Below are positions 33,761 through 42,751 of a stretch of DNA of 64,000 bases, in pieces (position 1 is the stretch's first letter; the number at the start of each line of letters is the position of its first letter). Origin of the DNA: Marinimicrobium sp038419845 (GTDB taxonomy: Bacteria > Pseudomonadota > Gammaproteobacteria > Pseudomonadales > Cellvibrionaceae); contig NZ_JBCAQT010000018.1 in NCBI RefSeq assembly GCF_038419845.1, positions 1-64,000 on the forward strand, given 5' to 3'. Both the position numbers and the translations under genes were made by a program. The notes under the pieces were generated by a model. The model was not told where the DNA came from. It ran no database searches and worked only from the letters and a program-made list of their open reading frames with translations.

Positions 33761-34996
33761 ATGGTAACCATTGTTAGACAAACAGGGGGGCTGATCGGGT
33801 CAGCGAGATTCGTTCTGTCGGCGCTTTTAATCTGGGCCCTGGCCGGAAATAGCCTGGCCCAAGAGTCCATCTCCGTACCCACCGACGCCAAGTGGTCCGA
33901 GCGGATGTCATTGTCGGTCATCAAACGCAGCCCGGAAGCCTGGGCCATGCGCGGGTACAAACTGTTGGATTCCCCGAAATGGGCCTACACCTACGGTCTG
34001 ACTCTCCTTGCCATGCAGAAAGAGTATGAGCGAACGGGCGATGAGCGGTTGCTGGAATACGGCAAGGAATACGTCGATCAGTTGATCGATTCCGAGGGGC
34101 AGATCAAGAACTACGAGATCTGGGAGTTCAATATTGATGATGTCAACGCCGGAAAACTCCTGTTCCTCCTGTACGAAAAGTATGACGACGAGCGCTATCT
34201 GACCGCCATGCAGACGCTGCGTAAACAGCTGGAGTGGCAGCCGAGAACCCGCTCGGGCGGCTTCTGGCACAAGCGTATCTATCCGTGGCAGATGTGGCTC
34301 GATGGCCTCTACATGGGGGCCACCTATTGGGCTCAGTACGCGGCCGAGTTTGATGAGCCGGACGAGACGTTTTCCGATATTGCTCACCAGTTCAAACTGA
34401 TTGAATCCAAAACCCGCGATGAAGAAAGCGGGCTGCTGTATCACGCCTGGGATGAGAGTACGCTGCAGACCTGGGCGGACAATGAGACCGGTCTGTCCCG
34501 GCACTTCTGGTCCCGCGCCATGGGCTGGTATGCGATGGCGCTGGTGGACACCCTCGATCATTTCCCGGAGGATCACCCCGAGCGTCAGGACCTGATCGAC
34601 ATTCTCAACCGGTTGGCCGAAGGGCTGGTGCGGCACCAGCACGAGAGCGGTCTCTGGTACCAGGTGACTGATCAGGGCGATCGCTACGGCAACTACCTGG
34701 AGGCGTCCGGCTCTTCCATGTTCGTCTATGCGCTGGCCAAAGGGGAGCGCAAAGGCTACCTGGCCGGAAAGTATCGTCAGGCGGCCGAGCGCGGTTTTGA
34801 GGGGCTGGTCGAACAGCTGGTGGAAGTGGAGCAGAGCAACGAAGTCCACCTCACCCAGATCTGCGGCAGCGCCGGCCTGGGCAATGAGCCCTATCGTCCC
34901 GGTACTTTCGATTACTATATCGGCGAAGCCATCCGGGTGGATGATCCGCACGGGGTGGGTCCGTTCATCCTGGCAAGCCTTGAAATAGAGCGCTGA
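33761..34996 (+). CDS. Glycoside hydrolase family 105 (unsaturated rhamnogalacturonyl hydrolase type)
   Basis: A 411-residue protein with a signal peptide (cleavage after SLAQ, residue 34) and an (alpha/alpha)6-barrel of the GH105 family. These enzymes remove the 4,5-unsaturated uronic acid left by pectate or rhamnogalacturonan lyases. Typical segments are YTYGLTLLAMQ, NIDDVNAGKLLF with the putative catalytic Asp, WLDGLYMGATYWAQY, SRHFWSRAMGWYAMALVDTLD and GLWYQVTDQ. Predicted periplasmic, whereas many GH105 enzymes are cytoplasmic. It is followed 107 bp later by the GH28 gene, so pectin debris appears to be processed outside the inner membrane. Confidence 0.88.
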   Translation: MVTIVRQTGGLIGSARFVLSALLIWALAGNSLAQESISVPTDAKWSERMSLSVIKRSPEAWAMRGYKLLDSPKWAYTYGLTLLAMQKEYERTGDERLLEYGKEYVDQLIDSEGQIKNYEIWEFNIDDVNAGKLLFLLYEKYDDERYLTAMQTLRKQLEWQPRTRSGGFWHKRIYPWQMWLDGLYMGATYWAQYAAEFDEPDETFSDIAHQFKLIESKTRDEESGLLYHAWDESTLQTWADNETGLSRHFWSRAMGWYAMALVDTLDHFPEDHPERQDLIDILNRLAEGLVRHQHESGLWYQVTDQGDRYGNYLEASGSSMFVYALAKGERKGYLAGKYRQAAERGFEGLVEQLVEVEQSNEVHLTQICGSAGLGNEPYRPGTFDYYIGEAIRVDDPHGVGPFILASLEIER

Positions 34997-35103
34997 TTGC
35001 TTTCCAATACAGACGGCGGCCATCGCTGGATGGCCGTTACACAGAAAGACCAAAACCCAATAAACAAACCAAAACCAAACAGATGTACAGAGAGGGTGAG
35101 ACA

Positions 35104-36486
35104 ATGATCAACCGAACGAGGATCAACCGATTGGGCCTCTGGAGCCTGGCCACCGTCATGGTAGTGGCCAGCAACTGGGCGACGGCCGCCGAAGGCCACG
35201 ATGATACCCAGGCCGACTGGAACAAAGCCTCACAGATTGTGCAGGATGTGCAGCCTCCGGTCATTCCCGAACGTGACTACAATATTACCGACTTTGGCGC
35301 CGAGCGCGGCAACGCGCGCCCGGCCATCATGGCCGCGATTGACAAGGCCAGTGAAGACGGCGGTGGTCGTGTGATCATCCCTGAGGGTCGCTGGAACAGT
35401 GAAGGGCCGATCCACCTGAAAAGCCGGATCAACCTGCACATCGCCGAAGGCGCCACGCTGCTGTTCAGTGATGATCCCGAGGACTATCTGCCGGCGGTGC
35501 TGACCCGTTGGGAAGGGACCGAAATGTACGGCTATTCGCCGTTAATTTACGCCTACCAGGTGCAGGATGTTGCCATCACCGGCAAGGGCACGTTCGATGG
35601 TAATGAGAACAGCCAATTCCACCCCTGGTACGACAAGCAGAGCGACGATATGGACTCCCTGCGGGCCATGGGTGCGGCCGGCGACCCGGTGGAAAATCGT
35701 CAGTTCGGTGAAGGCCACTTCCTGCGCCCGAGCATGCTGCAGTTTTTCGATGCCCAGCGCGTGCTGCTCGAGGACTACACCATCAAGAACTCGCCTTTCT
35801 GGATCAATCATCTGGTTTACACCGATCACGCCATTGTTCGCGGCCTGACCGTGGAAAGCATGTTTCCCAATAACGACGGTATCGATGTGGATTCCAGTCG
35901 CTACGTTATTGTCGAAAATAACAAATTCCGCACCGGTGACGACTCAGTGGTGATCAAGTCCGGACGCGATTACGACGGCCGCAAGGTGGGCCGCCCCAGC
36001 GAATATGTGGTGGTACGCGGTAACGATATGGGCGGCGAAGACGGCATCGCGCTGGGCAGCGAAATGTCCGGCGGCATTCGCCATGTCTACTTTGACAACA
36101 ATATCCTGCGCAGCGGCAAGGCAGCGGTGCGCTTCAAAGCCAACCTGGATCGCGGTGGCCTGGTCGAGCATATTCGGGTGCGCAACATGACCGTGGAGTC
36201 GTTTGACCAGTTCATCTGGTTCCAGCTCAATTACCCGGGCGAGTTGGGCGGCAATTACCCCACTGTGTATCGGGACCTGGTGTTTGAAGATATCACGGTG
36301 GAGTCGACCGGCAGTGTTCTGGAAGTATACGCGCCCGACGGTTATCCGCTACAGGACATCACTCTGCGCAATATCCGGATCAAAGAGGCGGAGGATCTGT
36401 TCGTATTGGATAACGTCCACAACCTGGTGTTCGACAATGTCGAAATCAACGGTAACCGGGTCAATGGTCGCCTGGACTGGGAATAA
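35104..36486 (+). CDS. Glycoside hydrolase family 28 (polygalacturonase-type)
   Basis: A 460-residue exported protein (signal peptide ending ATAA at about residue 29) with a right-handed beta-helix. GH28 signature motifs are NNDGIDVDSS (usual form NTDGID), GDDSVVIKSG, EDGIALGSEMSGGIRHV and RFKANLDRGG (the RxK motif). The GSEMSGG form is typical of exo-acting polygalacturonases and relatives acting on rhamnogalacturonan. The start at ATG 35104 follows GAGGGTGAG, and the longer frame to 35083 has no site. It probably releases galacturonate from oligosaccharides in the periplasm. Exact specificity is not readable. Confidence 0.88.
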   Translation: MINRTRINRLGLWSLATVMVVASNWATAAEGHDDTQADWNKASQIVQDVQPPVIPERDYNITDFGAERGNARPAIMAAIDKASEDGGGRVIIPEGRWNSEGPIHLKSRINLHIAEGATLLFSDDPEDYLPAVLTRWEGTEMYGYSPLIYAYQVQDVAITGKGTFDGNENSQFHPWYDKQSDDMDSLRAMGAAGDPVENRQFGEGHFLRPSMLQFFDAQRVLLEDYTIKNSPFWINHLVYTDHAIVRGLTVESMFPNNDGIDVDSSRYVIVENNKFRTGDDSVVIKSGRDYDGRKVGRPSEYVVVRGNDMGGEDGIALGSEMSGGIRHVYFDNNILRSGKAAVRFKANLDRGGLVEHIRVRNMTVESFDQFIWFQLNYPGELGGNYPTVYRDLVFEDITVESTGSVLEVYAPDGYPLQDITLRNIRIKEAEDLFVLDNVHNLVFDNVEINGNRVNGRLDWE

Positions 36487-36510
36487 CAGTCCATCCCATT
36501 TCCTCTGCCG

Positions 36511-36558
36511 GTAGGGCGGATCGGTCCGACGTTTCGGAGCCTAAGGCGCATCCGCCTT
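36511..36558. repeat. Degenerate single REP-like unit
   Basis: Begins gtagggcgga and ends gcatccgcc, as the units of the BIME-like elements do, but the interior differs (ggatcggtccgacg) and there is no inverted partner. Confidence 0.7.
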
Positions 36559-36585
36559 GTTGTATTGGCATCACGCCCGGCCCGC

Positions 36586-36755
36586 TTTGGGGTGGACTGT
36601 TCCAAGACACGTGGCACTAATCGGCAGGATTGCCGATTAGCACAGCCGAAGGCTGCCCGCAGGGCGAGCCACATGGATGTGGCGAGTGAACTACGTCCCT
36701 GTAACTCGTCAACACTAGTCCCGCGGTTGACGGTCTTGGAACAGTCCACCCCAAA
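36586..36755. repeat. Long hairpin element C (variable arms, related core)
   Basis: Two perfect 23-base arms (36586-36608 and 36733-36755, tttggggtggactgttcc...) enclose a 124-base loop. The loop holds nested hairpins and a stretch near its right end resembling the cores of A and B (gtgaa-ctacgtccctgta-actcg). The arms share only the inner (c)aagac/gtctt with element A. Confidence 0.88.
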
Positions 36756-36999
36756 TCGGTCCTACGAGCTTTGAAGATATAACCGCTACAGAAATATTTT
36801 TTCGGATTGATACTCCCCTGTGGCAGGTGCGCTGTCGCTTACCAGCCCTACGAGATCACATGGTGGGTTCTACGGAGTCCGGAAGACCTTACCCCTGAGC
36901 GGGCCGGACGTGACACAACCTTAAAAGGATGTCACGTATTCGCCAAGTATTTCACTCAAAAGCGGGCCGGATCTGGAAGAAACGAGAACCTGGAAATCG

Positions 37000-38583
37000 C
37001 TACTCACCAAGCTGCAAAACACCATCCACGACTCGTGGCATTTTTTCCGCCTCACCATCCTGCAACTCTGCTGGCAACAACGCCGCCGGCACATTCTGAT
37101 AACACACCGGACGCAAAAAGCGCTCGATGGCCCGGGTGCCTACCGACGTCGAGCGACCATCCGCCGTGGCCGGATAAGGCCCGCCGTGCACCATCGCGCC
37201 GCAGACCTCAACACCCGTGGGAAAACCGTTGACCAGCAGGCGGCCCGCCTTGAGTTCCAGCGCGTCGAGCAACGACTGCGCCAGGGTTTTATCCACTTTA
37301 TCGGTCAGGTGCAATCCGGCGGTCAACTGACCTTCCAGTTGCTCGATCACGTCGAGCATCTGATCGGTCCGGTCGCAGACCACCAGCAGGCCCGCTGCGC
37401 CAAACACTTCCGACTGCAATTCAGGACTGTCCAGAAAATCGTCCGCGCTGGTACTGAGCAAAGCGCCCTGGCACTGATTATCTCCTTCAGGCTTTTGGGC
37501 CTGGACAAGGGTCGTGACTCCTTTGACGGAGCTGAGTTGCTTGAGACTCGCCTGGTAGGCGCGGGCGATGCCGGGCGTGAGCATGGTCTGGCAGCCGGAG
37601 CCCGACAGTTTCTTCTTCGCCTGTTCGATAAACCGGTCCAGCTCCGGCCCTTTCTGCGCCACCAGTAAACCGGGGTTGGTGCAGAACTGGCCGGCGCCCA
37701 TTTGCAGCGAATCGACGTAATTGTCGGCCAGGGTTTCCGGCCCGTCGGCCAAGGCGTCGGGGAGCAGGAACAGCGGGTTGATGCTGCTCATCTCCGCATA
37801 GACGGGAATGGGAAGTGGCCGCTGAGCGGCGATGGCCATCAGGGCGGTACCGCCCGAGCGCGAGCCGGTAAAGCCCACCGCCTTGATGGCCGGATGAGCG
37901 ACCAGGTGTGCCCCGATTTTGTGTCCGGCATCGAACAACAGAGAAAAAACACCCTCGGACAGCTGGCAACTTTCGACGGCCGATTGAATGGCGGTGCCCA
38001 CCAGCTCCGAAGTGCCCGGGTGGGCCGGGTGGGCTTTGACCACGACCGGACAACCCGCCGCCAGGGCCGAGGCGGTATCGCCGCCGGCCACGGAGAAGGC
38101 GAGAGGAAAGTTGCTGGCGCCAAACACGGCTACCGGGCCCAGAGGCACCGAGCGCGAGCGCAGATCAGGCCGCGGTGGTTGCCGCTCGGGCAATGCCGGG
38201 TCCAGGTGCAGGTCGAGCCAGCGGCCTGAGCGGACGACGCCGGCAAAGAGCTTCAGTTGATTGACTGTGCGGCCGCGCTCGCCTTCGATGCGGGCCTGGG
38301 GGAGACCGGTTTCCGCCATGGCGCGCTCCACCAGATCGTCACCCAGATCCATGATGTTGTCGGCAATGGTCTCCAGAAAGCGCGCGCGAGTCTCCGCATC
38401 GGTTTTTCGATAGGGCCCGAACGCCTGCCGGGCGAGTTCGCAGGCACGGTCGGCGTCCTGCGTCTGAACGCTGGAGTAGACCGGGTCAAGCGTCTTGTTG
38501 TTGGCCGGGTCGATGGCCTGCAGGGCGTCGCCCTGTCCGGTTACCCGGGTTGCACCGATAATGGATTGTCCTGTCAGTTTCAT
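37000..38583 (-). CDS. Alpha-ketoglutarate semialdehyde dehydrogenase (aldehyde dehydrogenase family)
   Basis: A 527-residue NAD(P)-dependent aldehyde dehydrogenase of the KGSADH type, which oxidises 2,5-dioxopentanoate to 2-oxoglutarate, the last step of non-phosphorylative pentonate and hexarate catabolism. The nucleotide-binding VFGASNFPLAFSVAGGDTA, catalytic E264 in VYAEMSSINP and C301 in GAGQFCTNPG are present. ASNFP and SSINP are typical of this subgroup. Its ATG overlaps the stop of the TctA-type gene, so it is the last gene of a tctC-tctB-tctA-KGSADH operon. Supply of its substrate by the downstream DHDPS-family enzyme is inferred from context. Confidence 0.9.
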   Translation of the reverse strand: MKLTGQSIIGATRVTGQGDALQAIDPANNKTLDPVYSSVQTQDADRACELARQAFGPYRKTDAETRARFLETIADNIMDLGDDLVERAMAETGLPQARIEGERGRTVNQLKLFAGVVRSGRWLDLHLDPALPERQPPRPDLRSRSVPLGPVAVFGASNFPLAFSVAGGDTASALAAGCPVVVKAHPAHPGTSELVGTAIQSAVESCQLSEGVFSLLFDAGHKIGAHLVAHPAIKAVGFTGSRSGGTALMAIAAQRPLPIPVYAEMSSINPLFLLPDALADGPETLADNYVDSLQMGAGQFCTNPGLLVAQKGPELDRFIEQAKKKLSGSGCQTMLTPGIARAYQASLKQLSSVKGVTTLVQAQKPEGDNQCQGALLSTSADDFLDSPELQSEVFGAAGLLVVCDRTDQMLDVIEQLEGQLTAGLHLTDKVDKTLAQSLLDALELKAGRLLVNGFPTGVEVCGAMVHGGPYPATADGRSTSVGTRAIERFLRPVCYQNVPAALLPAELQDGEAEKMPRVVDGVLQLGE

Positions 38584-40064
38584 GTTGACACCTGTTTGCG
38601 ACGAATGTGTGGGATGAGAGAAATAATGAGAATGGCCAGAGCGACCACCAGAAAACCGGCCGCGACCGGCTGGGTCACCATGGGCAGCACCTGACCGTCG
38701 GTGAGCATCAGGGCCCGGCGCAGATTGGTTTCGAGAATGGGGCCCAGAATAAACCCGAGCACCATGGGGCTGAGCGGGTAACGGTATTTTTCCAGAACAA
38801 AGCCCAGAACACCGAAGGTCAGCATCACGCCAATATCAAACGGATTGTTGTCCGCCGCGTAAGCGCCGACCACCGCCAGTACGGTAATGGCGGGCAAGAG
38901 AAACCGGCGCGGCATCAACAGCACCCGGGGGAAAATTCTCAGAGTCGCCAGTTGGAACAGCAGCGTAATCGTGCAGGCGATAAAGAAAGCGGCGTAGATG
39001 ATGCCGACGATATCGGGATTGTCGGTAAACAACAGTGGCCCCGGCTGCAATCCGTGAATCATGAAGCCGCCGATGATGATGGCGGTAACCCCGTCGCCGG
39101 GAATCCCCAATGTGATCAGTGGAAGCAGGGCGCCGCCAATGCTGGCATTGCCCGCCGACTCGGAGGCCCATACGCCATCGACATTGCCCTTGCCAAAACT
39201 GTCCGGATTCTTTGAGCTCTGGCGGGCCGTGGCGTAGGCGATCATGTTCGAGGCGGCGCCGCCGATTCCCGGCAGCACACCGATGCCCACACCAATGCCG
39301 GAGGAGCGAAACACATTGACGATATTGCGTCTGATTTCTGCGAGGGTCACGCCCACGCCTTTGATGGACATGTCCACTTTGGGGCGCGGCGTTTCCCGAA
39401 ACAGTTCGCGCAGTACCTGGGAGATGGCAAACAGGCCGATCATGAACGGCACCAGACCGATGCCGGCCCAGAGATTGATTTCTCCAAAGGTAAAGCGCGG
39501 TGTGCCATCGATGGGCGCCATACCCACCATACTGAAGGCCATGCCCAACAGCGCGGTAATCGCGCCCTTGACCAGACTCTTGCCCGCCAGGGCGGCCACC
39601 ATGGTCAACGCCATGACCGACAATGCAAAATATTCGGCGGGGCCGAAATTGATCGCCAGGCGAGCCACCAGAGGCGCAAACATCACCAGCACGAGCAGAC
39701 TGAGCATCCCCCCGGCGTAAGAGGCGAGCATCGCCGTTCCGAGAGCTTTGACCGCTTGCCCCTGTTGGGCGAGCGGATAGCCGTCAAAGGTAGTGGCCAC
39801 TGATGAAGGCGTGCCCGGAATCCGCAGCAGGATGGCTGATACCAGTCCGCCACAAATACCGCCGATGTACACCGCGACCAGGGTGGCCATCCCGAGATGG
39901 GCATTGAAGCTGAAGGTCAGCGGCAGAATGATCGCCACCGCCATGGTGGCATTGAGCCCGGGCAGGGCACCGATCACCAGCCCGACAATGCAGGCCAGAA
40001 ACAGAACGATCAGCACCTGGGGTTGTAACAGCTCCCAGACGCCGGCAGCGAACAGCTCAATCAT
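38580..40064 (-). CDS. Tripartite tricarboxylate transporter large membrane subunit (TctA family)
   Basis: A 494-residue integral membrane protein with about 11-12 hydrophobic segments. TctA marks are GLVIGALPGLNATMAVAI near the N-terminus, LLRIPGTPSSVATTFDGYP, and GVLPGIGGAASNMIAYATAR in the middle, which are the paired substrate-loop motifs. It forms the channel subunit with the TctB-type protein and works with the TctC-type binding protein. The operon also codes for KGSADH, so the cargo is probably an aldonate or aldarate and not citrate. That is inference. Confidence 0.93.
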   Translation of the reverse strand: MIELFAAGVWELLQPQVLIVLFLACIVGLVIGALPGLNATMAVAIILPLTFSFNAHLGMATLVAVYIGGICGGLVSAILLRIPGTPSSVATTFDGYPLAQQGQAVKALGTAMLASYAGGMLSLLVLVMFAPLVARLAINFGPAEYFALSVMALTMVAALAGKSLVKGAITALLGMAFSMVGMAPIDGTPRFTFGEINLWAGIGLVPFMIGLFAISQVLRELFRETPRPKVDMSIKGVGVTLAEIRRNIVNVFRSSGIGVGIGVLPGIGGAASNMIAYATARQSSKNPDSFGKGNVDGVWASESAGNASIGGALLPLITLGIPGDGVTAIIIGGFMIHGLQPGPLLFTDNPDIVGIIYAAFFIACTITLLFQLATLRIFPRVLLMPRRFLLPAITVLAVVGAYAADNNPFDIGVMLTFGVLGFVLEKYRYPLSPMVLGFILGPILETNLRRALMLTDGQVLPMVTQPVAAGFLVVALAILIISLIPHIRRKQVST

Positions 40065-40578
40065 AAAACACTCCCTTCAAAGCGTAGAGCCATTCGCCCT
40101 CGGGCAGGCTGACATTGAGCACCGAGGCCAGCAGATACTGAGTGGCGAGGGCGACCAGCACCGCGATGACACAACACTGCACACCGGCCTTCCACGTCAA
40201 CCGACCGAGCAGCCAGGTGCTCAGGGCAAAGAACACGGCGGTACTGACGGCGTAGCCGAGATTGGGCAGAACCCAGGCGTAAGCCAGAACGGCCACAACA
40301 GAGAAAGCGCCGCGCCAGGGGCGTAATTCTCCCGAGGTGTCCGCCTCCTCTTCCGGGCCGGTATCCTCGGAAGGCTTGATCAGCAGAATCAACCCCATCA
40401 ACGTCAGAAGCACCGCAATCAGACCGGGCAACAACATGGGGCCCGGGTCACCCAGGGTGGGCTTCAGGGTGTCCTGCCAGTAGATGCTGTACAGCAGGCC
40501 GGAGCAGCCAATGGTCGCAAGACCAAACCAGCGGTCGGTGGGCACCGCGCTCAGTCGTTCAGTGAAGGGCCGGCTCAT
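40057..40578 (-). CDS. Tripartite tricarboxylate transporter small membrane subunit (TctB family)
   Basis: A 173-residue protein with four to five hydrophobic segments, fitting TctB (for example ATIGCSGLLYSIYW, MLLPGLIAVLLTLMGLILL, AFSVVAVLAYAWVLPNLGYA). It overlaps the TctA-type gene by eight bases and the TctC-type gene by four. TctB proteins diverge quickly, so the call relies on context and membrane profile. Confidence 0.88.
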   Translation of the reverse strand: MSRPFTERLSAVPTDRWFGLATIGCSGLLYSIYWQDTLKPTLGDPGPMLLPGLIAVLLTLMGLILLIKPSEDTGPEEEADTSGELRPWRGAFSVVAVLAYAWVLPNLGYAVSTAVFFALSTWLLGRLTWKAGVQCCVIAVLVALATQYLLASVLNVSLPEGEWLYALKGVFYD

Positions 40579-41516
40579 GGGTTCACCACTTTTTCGATGA
40601 ACCGGTATTCGTCAGCCAGAAAGCTGGCTGCCTCTTTGTGATTCCGGTATTCGGGACTCTGGCGTACGTTTTTGATCGCCTTCTGATAGGTCGGGTCCTG
40701 ATGAATTTTCGCCATCACCGCGTCAAACTGTTCGATGACTTCGGCGGGCAAATCCGCCGGTCCGTAGACGGCAAACACCTGGGGCAGATGCGCGGGCACT
40801 CCCTGGCTGGGGGCAGTGGGCCAATCCGGTGCGAAAGGGTCCGGGGTGTTGTTCATGACCCCGAGAATGCGCACATCGCCATTGCGCTCGAACTGCAGTG
40901 CACTGGCGACGCTCATGCTGATCAGGTCCACCTTTTCACCCAGCAGGGCGGTAATCCGTTTGGATTCACTGCCCGAGTCCACCACCCGAAAGCCTTCGGG
41001 ATACAACTGGGTCAGCGCCTGGCCCTTGATCTGGGTGGTGGCACCAAACTGGGAGCCCACGGTAATCTTGCCTTCGTGCTCGCGAGTATAGTCGAGCACT
41101 TCTTTCAGGGTTTTATAGGGCGCATCAGCCCGCACGGCGTAGACGTCGTTGACCATGCTGAGCGTGGCCAATGGAGTAAAGTCTTTGTACTGATAGGGTG
41201 AACGCCCGAGCGCATGGGAGACGTGCAGGGCGGTGTGGTAGAGCAGCAGGGTGCCGCCGTTGGGCTTGGACCGCGCCACGGAGTGGGCGGCAATGACACC
41301 CCCGCCCCCGGTCTGGTTGACGATGGCCACGGAGCGGCCGGTCTGTTGTTCGAAGTGTTTGGCAAACACCCGGGCAATGGCATCGGTGGATCCGCCCGGG
41401 GAGGACGGTACATAGATTTTCACCAGCTCGGCCGGGTAGGGGTCGGCTGCCTGCAGTGGCCCCGCGATCATCACCAGGACCAATATCATCAAGCAGCGGT
41501 CGATAAACCGTCGCAT
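40575..41516 (-). CDS. Tripartite tricarboxylate transporter substrate-binding protein (TctC/Bug family)
   Basis: A 313-residue periplasmic binding protein with a signal peptide ending LQAA (about residue 24). Bug-family marks are VKIYVPSSPGGSTDAIARVFA and VNQTGGGGVIAAHSVA, the two ligand-loop motifs, and SQFGATTQIKG in the second lobe. First gene of the transporter operon, preceded by GGTGAGAG. Ligands of this family are usually carboxylates, bound through backbone contacts at the PGGxxD loop. Confidence 0.93.
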   Translation of the reverse strand: MRRFIDRCLMILVLVMIAGPLQAADPYPAELVKIYVPSSPGGSTDAIARVFAKHFEQQTGRSVAIVNQTGGGGVIAAHSVARSKPNGGTLLLYHTALHVSHALGRSPYQYKDFTPLATLSMVNDVYAVRADAPYKTLKEVLDYTREHEGKITVGSQFGATTQIKGQALTQLYPEGFRVVDSGSESKRITALLGEKVDLISMSVASALQFERNGDVRILGVMNNTPDPFAPDWPTAPSQGVPAHLPQVFAVYGPADLPAEVIEQFDAVMAKIHQDPTYQKAIKNVRQSPEYRNHKEAASFLADEYRFIEKVVNP

Positions 41517-41642
41517 AGTCTCTCACCTGTTTGGTTGTTATGTGTTTTATGTTTCGTTTTTTGGTTTGGTACTTCGGATAGACTGCTGCGGCAGCATCGT
41601 ATCGTTTCGGGAGCTGGCACCTTTTTTACCACAACTTATGAG

Positions 41643-41727
41643 GCGGCGGATGCGCCTTAGGCTTATCCGCCCTACAGATACTGCTGTGCTACCTGTAGGG
41701 CGGATAAGCTGTAAGCGCATCCGCCGC
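41643..41727. repeat. REP/BIME-like double hairpin, copy 2
   Basis: Inverted 33-base units at 41643-41675 and 41695-41727, almost identical to those at 21106-21190, with an unrelated spacer. It lies in the 273-bp gap between the tctC-type gene and the DHDPS-family gene. Confidence 0.85.
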
Positions 41728-41789
41728 AACCCTGGGGCTATTTCCCGATGCGTTCTGTTCGAAGTACCAATCCAAATACTGCCGCAACT

Positions 41790-42680
41790 TCACCAACCCT
41801 TCAATATCTCCCTCAATGCACTGCGTTGTGAATCACTCAACTCAGTCACGCCGGGCGCGCGTGTCGGCCCCACGGGCCAACCCTGAATCTGCATCGCCTC
41901 TTTCACCACTGTTACGTTCGCGCCATTGGATTCAAAGGTGCGCATCTTCTCAAACTCCGTAATGCCCTCCATCAGCTTGCGGGCCTCGCCCATCGCCTCG
42001 CGCTCCAGCGCCGCGTGAATCGCCAATGACAACTCGGGATTCACATTCACCAGCCCCGAAGTGAAACCCCGGGCGCCGCAGGCGTAGAAGGGTAGCGCCC
42101 AGCTTTCTGCCAGACCGCACAACCACTGCAGCGGCGTGCCCCGGGTGGCGCGAATGCACTCGCTCAGCCGAACCGGGTCGGGTACCGCGTATTTGACCGC
42201 AACCACCTGCTCGATTTCCGCCAGCCTGGCAAAATGGGCCGGTTCCAGGCCCGGGCTGCGGGCATAGGCGATGATGGGCAGGTCGGTACTGTCCGCGATC
42301 TGTTGAATATAGTCGATCACCAGTCGGGGCGAGCAGAAAGGGTCCGGTGGCTGGTGGATCATCAGGGCATCGGCACCGGCCTCTTGCGCGGCTTTTGCCA
42401 GGCGGATGGCCTCCCGACCGCTGCGGCCGACGCCGGCGGTCACTTTGGCGCGCCCGGCGTTGGCCTCGACCGCAACCTGGTAGCCGAGCACGACTTCCTC
42501 CAGATCCTGAGCGTAAAACTCGCCTGTGTTGCCTCCGGTGACGATGTTGTGAATGCCGGCGCTGGCAATGCGATCGACCACTTTGTGCAGCAGTGGGCGG
42601 TCCACCTCGCCGGTGGTGTCATAGGGGGTGATATGGACCCCGGAGATGCCGTTCAGGGCGGTGCGAATGGCTTCGTACAT
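41790..42680 (-). CDS. Dihydrodipicolinate synthase family lyase/dehydratase
   Basis: A 296-residue class I TIM-barrel lyase. The Schiff-base lysine is K163 in VVAVKYAVPDP, the partner tyrosine Y139 lies in PIIAYARSP, and TGGNTGEFYAQDLEE is the substrate carboxylate loop. The neighbours (arabonate-type dehydratase, KGSADH) make a 2-keto-3-deoxypentonate dehydratase or a 5-keto-4-deoxyglucarate dehydratase the most likely role; both give 2-oxoglutarate semialdehyde. Lysine biosynthesis is unlikely. Sequence alone does not choose between them. The dehydratase gene lies 71 bp upstream on the same strand. Confidence 0.85.
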   Translation of the reverse strand: MYEAIRTALNGISGVHITPYDTTGEVDRPLLHKVVDRIASAGIHNIVTGGNTGEFYAQDLEEVVLGYQVAVEANAGRAKVTAGVGRSGREAIRLAKAAQEAGADALMIHQPPDPFCSPRLVIDYIQQIADSTDLPIIAYARSPGLEPAHFARLAEIEQVVAVKYAVPDPVRLSECIRATRGTPLQWLCGLAESWALPFYACGARGFTSGLVNVNPELSLAIHAALEREAMGEARKLMEGITEFEKMRTFESNGANVTVVKEAMQIQGWPVGPTRAPGVTELSDSQRSALREILKGW

Positions 42681-42751
42681 AATGCTTCTCTCGTGTTTTT
42701 TGTGTCGCGCGTGGCCGGGTGTCCGGTCGCGGTTCGGCTGGCCTCGCGGCG

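Larger units (their letters stand above)
36487..36999. other. Gene-free region with repeat elements after the GH28 gene
   Basis: These 513 bases contain a degenerate REP-like unit, the long hairpin element C, and a small hairpin cgtgac...gtcacg at 36908-36935. A 12-base inverted pair (ccggcccgcttt at 36577-36588 and its complement at 36959-36970) brackets much of the region and might mark an old insertion. No gene is supported. Confidence 0.7.

Noticed and set aside
34994..35010. Third LacI-type operator (tgattgctttccaata) ahead of the GH28 gene
   Set aside because: Only one half-site matches; the sequence is not palindromic.
36577..36970. Insertion sequence bounded by 12-bp inverted repeats after the GH28 gene
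   Set aside because: No transposase frame and no target-site duplication is visible; the interior consists of hairpins.
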